From Kitasatospora sp. MAA4 (GTDB lineage: Bacteria; Actinomycetota; Actinomycetes; Streptomycetales; Streptomycetaceae), in the NCBI RefSeq assembly GCF_029893355.1, contig NZ_JARZAI010000014.1, positions 124,001 through 188,000 of the forward strand: a DNA stretch of 64,000 nt, written 5' to 3'. Position 1 is the stretch's first letter. The number at the start of each line of letters is the position of its first letter. The position numbers and the translations under genes were made by a program. Shown here one piece after another: positions 57,892 through 64,000 of the stretch. A model generated the notes under the pieces. It searched no databases, was not told the DNA's origin, and saw only the letters and a list, made by a program, of their open reading frames with translations.

Positions 57892-59952
57892 TCAGCGGCG
57901 GGGCAGCGGCAGTTCGAACCAGACGACCTTGCCCACCGCCTTGCGGGCGGTGCCCCAGCGCTCGGCCAGCTTGCTCACCAGGTTGAGGCCGCGCCCGTGC
58001 TCGTCCAGCGACTCGGCGGGCTCCAGTGAGGGGAGGTTGTGGTTGTCGTCGCTGACCTCCACCAGCAGCTTGTCGACCCGGATCAGCTGGAGCTGCACGT
58101 AGTCCCTGGCTACCCGGACGGCGTTCGTGACCAGCTCGCTGACCAGCAGCTCGGTGGTGTCGCTGAGCCCGTCCAGCTGCCAGGCGGCCAGCTGGTCGCG
58201 GACCAGCTGGCGGGCCCGGCGCACCTCGGAGCGGTCCACCGCCAGCTTCCAGGTGGCGACCTCGGTCTCGGCCACGCCGTCGAAGCGGGCCACCAGCAGG
58301 GCCACGTCGTCCTTGCGGTCCTCCGTGTGCAGCCGCTCCAGGACGGTGTCGCAGGCCTCCTCGGGAGTCTGCTTGGGGTCGATCAGGTTCCCGCAGAGCG
58401 CCGCCAGCCCTGCTCCTATGTCGCCGCCGCGCACCTCGACCAGGCCGTCGGTGCACATCACCAGCATCGAGCCGTCCACCACGTCGATCTTCTTGGCCAC
58501 GAACGGGACGCCGCCGACCCCGATGGGCGCGCCGGCCGGGATCTCCAGCAGTTCGCCGGTGCCGTCCGGGTGCACCAGGACGGGCGGCACATGGCCGGCG
58601 CTGGCCAGCTCGCAGGTGCGGTTGATCGGGTCGTAGACCGCGTAGAGGCAGGTGGCCAGATGCTCGTCGCCGAGTTTCTGGGCCAGGTTGTCCAGGTGGC
58701 GCAGCAGCTGGCCGGGCGGCAGGTCGAGCGCCGCCAGGGTCTGCATCGCGGTACGGAAGCGGCCCATCGCGGCGGCCGAGTGCAGGCCGTGGCCCATCAC
58801 GTCGCCGACCACCAGGGCCACCCGGCTGCCGGGCAGCTGGATCGCGTCGAACCAGTCGCCGCCGACCTGGGCCCGGCGGTCGCCCGGCATGTAGCGGTGC
58901 GCGATCTGCACCCCGGGGATCCGCGGCGGGCTGGTCGGGATCATCGAGCGTTGCAGGGTGGTGGCGACCTTCGCCTCGGCCCGGTGCAGCCGGGCGTTGT
59001 CCAGGGAGAGCGCGGCGCGGGCGGCGAGCTCCAGCAGCGTCGCGGCGTCGCCCTCGTCGAACGGCGCGCGGCCCGGCAGTCGCAGCAGTTTCAGGGTGCC
59101 CAGCACGGTGCCGCGCGCGGAGAGCGGCAGCACCAGCATCGAGCGGCCGCAGACCACCGGCACCAGGCTCGGGCCGCCGAGCGCGGCCGCGTAGTCGCCG
59201 GCCAGGTCCTCGGTCACCACCGCGACCAGCACCGCCTGGTTGCGCTGCAGCGCCATCCCCGGCGGGGTGCTGCGCGGCATCGCCAGGAGGGCGCCCTCCT
59301 TCAGCACGTGGTCCCAGGTGCCCGGGGACTCGTGGAAGCTGGCGGCGACCCGGCGCAGCATGGTGTCGTCGTCCGGCTGCTCCTCGGGCAGTTCGGCGTC
59401 CGAGATCAGCCGGTCGAGCAGGTCCACGCAGGCGAAGTCGGCCACCCGCGGGACCAGTACCTCGCACAGTTCGCGCGCGGTGGCGTCCAGGTCCAGCGTG
59501 GTGCCGACCTTGCCACCGACCTCGTTCAGCAGGGCCAGCTGCTCTCCGGCCTGACCGGTCGTCAGCATCGGGAGCAGCTGGTCGGCGCGTGAGGCGCGCG
59601 AGGCGTGCGGGATGCGCGGGGTGCCCGCAGTGCGCGGGCGGCTGCCGTTGGCCAGCGCGCCCGCGCTCTGATCGGGCGTCACGGGCTGATCGTTCGTCAG
59701 GGTGGCCCCCGGGGTCGACGCGGATCCCGGACCGGCCGGGCGCGGGCCGGGCCGGGCGGGAGGGACGGGAGGAGCGGTTGGGGCAGTAGCAGCCTGCGGT
59801 GCGGGGAAGATGACGGGTGCGTCGTTGCGAGGCTCTGGCACCGTCCGCAGGCCTCTGCCGCCGCCGGCCGGGGCGCGGGCCGGGGTCACCGGCCCCGGTA
59901 CCCGGGGCAGATCGAGGGGTGCGTCCGATGTGGAGTTTGGGTGGTCCGCCAT
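57892..59952 (-). CDS. SpoIIE-type PP2C phosphatase with GAF and HATPase domains
   Basis: This 686-residue protein starts at ATG 59952. A Pro/Ala-rich, disordered N-terminus (1-135) is followed by a GAF domain (LALLNEVGGKVGTTLDLDAT to about 320), a SpoIIE PP2C domain (VGGDWFDAIQLPGSR, VGDVMGHGLHSAAAMGRFR, MLVMCTDGLVEVRG) and a C-terminal anti-sigma-type HATPase (TELLVSELVTNAVR, GRGLNLVSKLAERWG). This domain set is common in Streptomyces and controls anti-anti-sigma factors by phosphorylation and dephosphorylation. Signals and targets are unknown. Confidence 0.93.
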   Translation of the reverse strand: MADHPNSTSDAPLDLPRVPGPVTPARAPAGGGRGLRTVPEPRNDAPVIFPAPQAATAPTAPPVPPARPGPRPAGPGSASTPGATLTNDQPVTPDQSAGALANGSRPRTAGTPRIPHASRASRADQLLPMLTTGQAGEQLALLNEVGGKVGTTLDLDATARELCEVLVPRVADFACVDLLDRLISDAELPEEQPDDDTMLRRVAASFHESPGTWDHVLKEGALLAMPRSTPPGMALQRNQAVLVAVVTEDLAGDYAAALGGPSLVPVVCGRSMLVLPLSARGTVLGTLKLLRLPGRAPFDEGDAATLLELAARAALSLDNARLHRAEAKVATTLQRSMIPTSPPRIPGVQIAHRYMPGDRRAQVGGDWFDAIQLPGSRVALVVGDVMGHGLHSAAAMGRFRTAMQTLAALDLPPGQLLRHLDNLAQKLGDEHLATCLYAVYDPINRTCELASAGHVPPVLVHPDGTGELLEIPAGAPIGVGGVPFVAKKIDVVDGSMLVMCTDGLVEVRGGDIGAGLAALCGNLIDPKQTPEEACDTVLERLHTEDRKDDVALLVARFDGVAETEVATWKLAVDRSEVRRARQLVRDQLAAWQLDGLSDTTELLVSELVTNAVRVARDYVQLQLIRVDKLLVEVSDDNHNLPSLEPAESLDEHGRGLNLVSKLAERWGTARKAVGKVVWFELPLPRR

Positions 59953-60286
59953 GGGATTCGCGTCGCTCCCGCCTGGCCGGCCCGATGGTCGGCCTTCACC
60001 TGCGCGGCTTCAGGCATTCGTGCTGTACCGCTCCCAGCGAAGCATGTTGTGGCCCTCCAGCGAAGCACGGAGCAGGCCGTGACCGGAACCGAAACGCAGG
60101 TATTCGTCAGTATCAGTTGCGTGTCACCCAGCGTGCGCCGTCCCGCACGCCCTGTCCACAGTTTTGTTGGCCTGATTTCGTCCTTGCCACGGCCCCCGGC
60201 CGGTGGGCGCGGCCCGGGTAGGGTGGCGGAGCCCGGGACGGATGCGTGGGATCCCGGCCCGGACGAGTGGATGAGCGAGGCGACAG
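59953..60286. promoter_or_regulatory. 334-base gene-free region between divergent genes
   Basis: This stretch separates the SpoIIE-type gene (minus) and the J-domain/rhodanese frame (plus) and should carry both promoters. One DnaA-box-like CTGTCCACA lies near 60151. I see no credible gene or other clear element in it. Confidence 0.4.
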
Positions 60287-61504
60287 GTGACCGCGGAGAG
60301 CCCCGTCCGGTGGACCGACCCCGAGCGGCAGCAGCTCGAGGAGCGGGTCGCCGCCACCGAGATCGCCTGGTTGACCCTTGAGGTCGACGTGGAGACGCTG
60401 CGGGTCGAGATCGACAACTTCGCGCTGATCCACCACGAGCGCCTCGGCCCGCTCTACGCCCGGCTGGACGAGCTGGAGGCGCTGGTCGCGGAGGCCCTGG
60501 CGGCTCGCACCGGCGCTCCCGAGGACGTCCGCCGCGCGGCCGAGGCCCGCCGGGTGGTCGACGAGCTGCCGGACCTGGACGCGCTGTTCGACAGCGTCCG
60601 GGCCGCCGAGGACTCCCTGTACGAGTCGCTGCACGAGACGCCGCCGCAGCCCGCCGAGCCGACCCGCCGGGTCCGCCCCGGCAAGGACGCCCAGCGGCTC
60701 TACCGCGACCTGGCCCGGCGTGCGCACCCCGACCTGAGCACCGACCCCGCCGAGCAGCACCGCCGCTCCGCCTTCATCGCCCGGGTCAACGAGGCGTACG
60801 CGCGCGGGGCCGCCGAGGAGCTCGAAGCGCTGGCCGAGGAGTGGTCCACCGCGCCCGAGACGGCCCCCGACCTCCGGGCACCCGACCGGGGCGAGTGGCT
60901 GCGGCAGCGGTTGGAGTGGCTGACCGGCAAGATCACCGAGCTGGCCACCGAGCAGGTCCGGCTGGAGGGCACCGCGATGGGTTCGCTGCTCCGGCTCAGC
61001 CCGCAGGACCCCGACCGGCTGCTGGAGGAGCTGGCCGAGCAGCTGCTGGCCAGGGCCGCCGAGCAGCAGGCCGAGCTGGCGCGGCTGCTCGGGGCCCCGC
61101 AGACGGAATCGGCCTCGGGCGTGGCCGAACCAGTGGACAATAGGCATATCCCTTCGCAGACCCAGGAGAGCCCGAGGATGTTCGCGCAGATCCCCACCAC
61201 CGCGGCCGCAGCCGTTCCCGCCGAGGCCGTCCTGGTCGACGTCCGTGAGCAGGACGAGTGGGACGCCGGCCACGTCGAGGGCGCCCTGCACATCCCGATC
61301 GGGGAGTTCACCGCCCGCATCGACGAGGTGCCGGACGCCCCGCTGTACGTGCTCTGCCGGGTCGGCGGGCGCTCGGCGCAGGTCGTGCAGTACCTGGTCG
61401 CCCAGGGCCGCGAGGCCTTCAACGTGGACGGCGGGATGTTCGCCTGGGAGGCCGCCGGGCGTCCGATGGTGAGCAGCTCGGGCGCCGGCGCCTTCGTGCT
61501 CTGA
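60287..61504 (+). CDS. J-domain-like protein in one open frame with a rhodanese
   Basis: This 405-residue frame starts at GTG 60287. Residues 15-110 are a coiled coil, and residues about 125-165 resemble a J domain with an HPD motif (ARRAHPDLS). The C-terminal 108 residues are a rhodanese (VLVDVREQDEWDAGHVEGAL, active-site Cys in LYVLCRVGGRSAQ, FNVDGGMFAWEAAG). An ATG at 61180 with AGGAG upstream could start the rhodanese alone. No stop separates the two. It may be one fusion protein, or two products. Rhodaneses move sulfur; J proteins stimulate Hsp70. Confidence 0.8.
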   Translation: MTAESPVRWTDPERQQLEERVAATEIAWLTLEVDVETLRVEIDNFALIHHERLGPLYARLDELEALVAEALAARTGAPEDVRRAAEARRVVDELPDLDALFDSVRAAEDSLYESLHETPPQPAEPTRRVRPGKDAQRLYRDLARRAHPDLSTDPAEQHRRSAFIARVNEAYARGAAEELEALAEEWSTAPETAPDLRAPDRGEWLRQRLEWLTGKITELATEQVRLEGTAMGSLLRLSPQDPDRLLEELAEQLLARAAEQQAELARLLGAPQTESASGVAEPVDNRHIPSQTQESPRMFAQIPTTAAAAVPAEAVLVDVREQDEWDAGHVEGALHIPIGEFTARIDEVPDAPLYVLCRVGGRSAQVVQYLVAQGREAFNVDGGMFAWEAAGRPMVSSSGAGAFVL

Positions 61505-61597
61505 CGCACCCGGGCCGCGCTCGGCGGGGAGTCTCGGCGGGCCGCGCTCGGCGGGGAATCTCGGCGGGGAGTCTCGGTGGGGAGTGGAGCACGCGGA

Positions 61598-62233
61598 ATG
61601 ACGGACGACGGCGGTGCGGCGCGGGTCTGGTCGCGGCCCGCGCTGGCCGTGCTGATGACGGCCGCGGTCGTGCTGGCCGGGTGCACCGCGGGGTTCCTCG
61701 GCGCGCTCTTCCTGCACGTCGCGCCGCCCAACACGCTGTACCAGCGCTATCAGCAGCAGGTCGACGGCGTGGTCTACCCCGAGTTCGAGCAGAACTGGAA
61801 GCTCTTCGCGCCCGACCCGCTCCAGCAGAACCTGACGGTCGACGCCCGGGTCCGCACCGCCGCGGGCACCGGCGGGTGGATCGGCCTCACCGCGCAGGAC
61901 ATCGCCGCGATCCGGGGCAACCCGATCCCCAGCCACGCCGACCAGAACCTGCTGCGCCGGGCCTGGGACTTCTACGACAGCACGCACAGCACCCAGGACG
62001 ACAGTGCCACCGCCCCGAACGGCGCGCTCGCCCAGGAGTACCTCAAGCGGATCGCGCTGCAGCGGATCGGCCGGGACGCGGGCGGCGATGCGGTGATGGC
62101 GATTCAGTTCCGGGCCGGCACCAGCGCGGTGGCGCCGCCACCGTGGAGCCGGGAGAGCTGGTCGACCCGGACGCAGTACCGGGAGCTGGGCTGGTGGCCG
62201 GTCACCGACCAGGACTACCGGGGGCTGCGATGA
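61598..62233 (+). CDS. DUF5819 family membrane-anchored protein
   Basis: This 211-residue protein is assigned ATG 61598 with GGGGAGTGGAG upstream. One N-terminal membrane segment (PALAVLMTAAVVLAGCTAGF, about residues 15-34) precedes an extracytoplasmic domain (YPEFEQNWKLFAPDPLQQNL), the hallmark WKLFAPDP of DUF5819. A short GC-rich repeat (TCGGCGGGGAGTCTCGG) lies upstream at 61525-61590. Its stop overlaps the HTTM gene, with which this family is commonly paired. Confidence 0.85.
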   Translation: MTDDGGAARVWSRPALAVLMTAAVVLAGCTAGFLGALFLHVAPPNTLYQRYQQQVDGVVYPEFEQNWKLFAPDPLQQNLTVDARVRTAAGTGGWIGLTAQDIAAIRGNPIPSHADQNLLRRAWDFYDSTHSTQDDSATAPNGALAQEYLKRIALQRIGRDAGGDAVMAIQFRAGTSAVAPPPWSRESWSTRTQYRELGWWPVTDQDYRGLR

Positions 62234-63573
62234 GCCAGTCGGAGACGGCAGCGGGTTCGGGGGCAGGGGTGGGGGCAGCGGTGGGGGCGGACGGCCTGGT
62301 GGCGGGCATTCCGCGGCAGCCGTCGCCGTCGCCGTCGCCTTCGCCGGAGTCGGGGCAGGCGGTGCCGCGGCCGGTGCTCGGTGCTGCACCGCTTGTCCGG
62401 ACGCCGGCCGTCCGGTTCGCCGGCGCGGTGCAGAACGCCGTGGTCGCCGGCTTCCACGCCTTCACCGGGCGCGCGCTCGGGCGCCACCAGGCGGCGACGG
62501 TCCGGATCGGCTTCGCGCTGGTCTTCACGCTCCAACTGCTGCGCGAGTGGCCGCACCGGCGCGTCCTGTACGGCGACCGCTCCCCGTGGGGCCTGGACCT
62601 GGCGCGCCAACTGCTCGCCGGCAACCACGCTTTCACCGTGCTGGTCTGGTCCGACAGCCGGTGGTGGTTCGAGGCGGTCTACCTGCTCGCCGTGCTGGCC
62701 GGGATCCTGCTGATGCTCGGCTGGCGGACCCGGGCGAGTGCGGTGCTCTTCCTGGTGGCGGTGCTGTCGCTGCAGAACCGCAGCGTGCTGATCGGCGACG
62801 GCGGCGACAACATCGTCCACCTGATGGCGATCTACCTGGTCTTCACCCGGTGCGGAGCGGTCTGGTCGCTGGACGCCCGCAGGCGCAGGCGCGGTGCCGA
62901 GGGGAGCGGCGTGTCCGGGGTGCTGCTCTGGGCGGCCCTGGGAGGGCTGCTGGCGGCGGCCCAGCTGACCGGCCGCATCGACTGGCGCGGCCCGACCTGG
63001 CCGTACGTGGGCTGGGCGGTGTTCTTCTGGACGCTCTGGGCCGTCGCGGGCGCCTGGTACACCGTCAACCGCTGGTGGCCGCACGGCGAACCGCGCGCGG
63101 TGCTGGACGCGCTGGCGAACATGCTGCACAACTGCGCGCTGCTGGTGATCGCGGTGCAGGTGGTGCTGATCTACTCCACGGCCGGCTGGTACAAGGTCCA
63201 GGGCTCGCGCTGGCAGGACGGCACCGCGCTCTACTACCCGCTGCACCTGGACTACTTCACCCCCTGGCCCTGGCTCTCCGGCCTGCTGGGATCGAGCGCG
63301 GTGCTGGTCTTCCTGCTCTCCTACGGGACGGTCCTGGTGCAGGTGGCCTTCCCCTTCACCCTGTTGAACCGGCGGCTGAAGAACGTCCTGCTCGCCGTGA
63401 TGATGCTGGAGCACCTGGCCATCGCGATCGTGCTCGGCCTGCCGATCTTCTCCCTGGCGATGATCGCCGCCGACGCCGTCTTCCTGCCCACCGCAGCGCT
63501 CTGCTGGCTCGCCGGGCGCGTACGAAGGATCGCGCGCTGGTGGCGCGCGCCGGTGCTCCGGCTGCTCCGATGA
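62230..63573 (+). CDS. HTTM-domain membrane protein
   Basis: This 447-residue protein starts at ATG 62230 in an ATGA overlap with the DUF5819 gene. A Ser/Pro-rich N-terminus (1-60, including SPSPSPSPE) precedes a multi-pass membrane domain with HTTM features: RIGFALVFTLQLLREWPHRR, LYGDRSPWG, LIGDGGDNIVHLMAIYLVF and YSTAGWYKVQGSRWQDGTAL. HTTM (vitamin K-dependent carboxylase-like) membrane domains pair with DUF5819 proteins in streptomycetes. The reaction is unknown; true gamma-carboxylation is unlikely to be provable from this sequence. Confidence 0.88.
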   Translation: MSQSETAAGSGAGVGAAVGADGLVAGIPRQPSPSPSPSPESGQAVPRPVLGAAPLVRTPAVRFAGAVQNAVVAGFHAFTGRALGRHQAATVRIGFALVFTLQLLREWPHRRVLYGDRSPWGLDLARQLLAGNHAFTVLVWSDSRWWFEAVYLLAVLAGILLMLGWRTRASAVLFLVAVLSLQNRSVLIGDGGDNIVHLMAIYLVFTRCGAVWSLDARRRRRGAEGSGVSGVLLWAALGGLLAAAQLTGRIDWRGPTWPYVGWAVFFWTLWAVAGAWYTVNRWWPHGEPRAVLDALANMLHNCALLVIAVQVVLIYSTAGWYKVQGSRWQDGTALYYPLHLDYFTPWPWLSGLLGSSAVLVFLLSYGTVLVQVAFPFTLLNRRLKNVLLAVMMLEHLAIAIVLGLPIFSLAMIAADAVFLPTAALCWLAGRVRRIARWWRAPVLRLLR

Positions 63574-63652
63574 ACTGATCGGATGTCACAACCTCACTCG
63601 AACGGACTCGTTGAACCGGGTGTCCTGCCGTCTACCCCGAAAGAGGGACGCC

Positions 63653-64000
63653 GTGAACGAGAACGAGATGACGATGGTGCAGTCGACCTTCCCCGGGAGT
63701 GGGCAGGCGCTGCGGATCGTGATGATCGACGGGGAGCCGTGGTTCGCGACCGCGGACGTGTGCAAGGTGCTGGGGAGGGGGAACCCGAGCCGGGCGAGCC
63801 AGATCGTGGATCCGGAGCACCGGCGGACGGTGAATACCCGTCGGATTAACCTCACTCCGAGTGAGGTTAATCGCGTTTCCGCAGGTGGAATTGACTACCA
63901 CCGAGGAAGTCCGATGATCAACCTGGTCAGCGAGGCTGGGCTCTACGTGCTGATCATGCGCTCTGACAAGGGCGCTGCGAAGCCGTTCCAGCAGTGGGTC
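63653..64000 (+). CDS. Bro-N domain protein (partial, cut by window end)
   Basis: GTG 63653 follows AGAGGGA. The 116 visible residues contain a Bro-N domain: IVMIDGEPWFATADVCKVLG, NPSRASQIVDPEHR, LVSEAGLYVLIMRSDKG and KPFQQWV. Bro-N proteins are phage antirepressor-like DNA-binding proteins that also occur as chromosomal genes in Streptomyces. A palindrome at 63844-63872 lies inside the gene. The C-terminal part, probably a KilA-C or similar domain, is beyond the window. Confidence 0.85.
   Translation, partial: MNENEMTMVQSTFPGSGQALRIVMIDGEPWFATADVCKVLGRGNPSRASQIVDPEHRRTVNTRRINLTPSEVNRVSAGGIDYHRGSPMINLVSEAGLYVLIMRSDKGAAKPFQQWV
63844..63872. repeat. perfect inverted repeat within the Bro-N gene
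   Basis: GATTAACCTCACT (63844-63856) and AGTGAGGTTAATC (63860-63872) flank CCG. The 13-base arms are AT-rich compared with neighbouring codons and encode RINLTPSEVNR. It may be an operator for the Bro-N protein or a hairpin in its mRNA. Confidence 0.8.

Noticed and set aside
1..64000. CRISPR arrays, insertion sequences, rRNA genes or tmRNA.
   Set aside because: No regularly spaced repeats, transposase genes or rRNA segments were seen. The 28.2 kb tRNA-like fragment was first considered as tmRNA, but the AGGAG-CTCCT T stem and U70 fit tRNA-Ala better.

Overview
The window is high-GC actinobacterial DNA and most likely comes from a Streptomycetaceae chromosome (Streptomyces, Kitasatospora or a close relative). 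The evidence is a chaplin gene, crgA, a PASTA kinase/PbpA/FtsW-RodA/PP2C/FHA cluster with a tRNA-Leu(CAG) beside it, class E sortases, GTG and TTG starts, and very GC-rich third codon positions. No taxonomic search was possible, so the genus is an inference.

Positions 1 to about 28,240 are the right-hand part of an integrated siphovirus-type prophage with HK97-like architecture. In order, all on the + strand, it carries an orphan DNA methyltransferase, HNH endonuclease, small and large terminase, portal, prohead protease with a zinc-ribbon tail, major capsid protein, a block of small head/neck proteins, head-tail connector, tail tube, tail assembly chaperone with a -1 frameshift extension, tape measure, minor tail proteins, and a lysis module (amidase endolysin plus small membrane proteins). 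It ends at a strong terminator near 21.2 kb. The large terminase is split by a one-base frame change, so either the prophage is defective or the sequence has an indel error. The integrase is not in the window and should lie to the left.

Positions 21.2 to 28.2 kb are cargo between the lysis module and the right attachment site. They hold a two-gene minus-strand unit divergent from a probably leaderless GntR regulator; a compact RiPP cluster (precursor, ATP-grasp ligase, PIMT-like methyltransferase) of the aspartimide-graspetide kind; a two-HTH regulator; and a regulator set made of a HATPase, two small proteins and a divergent XRE protein. The prophage ends at 28,220-28,240 in a copy of the 3' end of tRNA-Ala (position 70 is T, matching the Ala G3:U70 pair), followed by a perfect hairpin terminator.

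Positions 28.3 to 44.6 kb are conserved core chromosome of the kind found near oriC: DUF5324, cyclophilin, rhomboid protease, a cluster of four DnaA boxes, crgA, DUF881, a small membrane protein, a PabA/TrpG-type amidotransferase, two class E sortases, then (minus strand) fhaA-fhaB-PP2C-ftsW/rodA-pbpA-pknB, and tRNA-Leu. This is a cell-wall growth, division and Ser/Thr signalling cluster.

Positions 44.6 to 64.0 kb are more variable chromosome: a two-headed GbsR/MarR-type regulator divergent from a DUF4097-ABC transporter operon, an ArsR unit, a roadblock protein, a hydrolase converging on a chaplin gene, a Tat-signal protein with DUF4331, a NarL-type two-component system, a DUF2156 lysyltransferase-like protein, a SpoIIE-type phosphatase, a J-domain/rhodanese open fusion, a DUF5819-HTTM pair, and a Bro-N protein cut by the window end.
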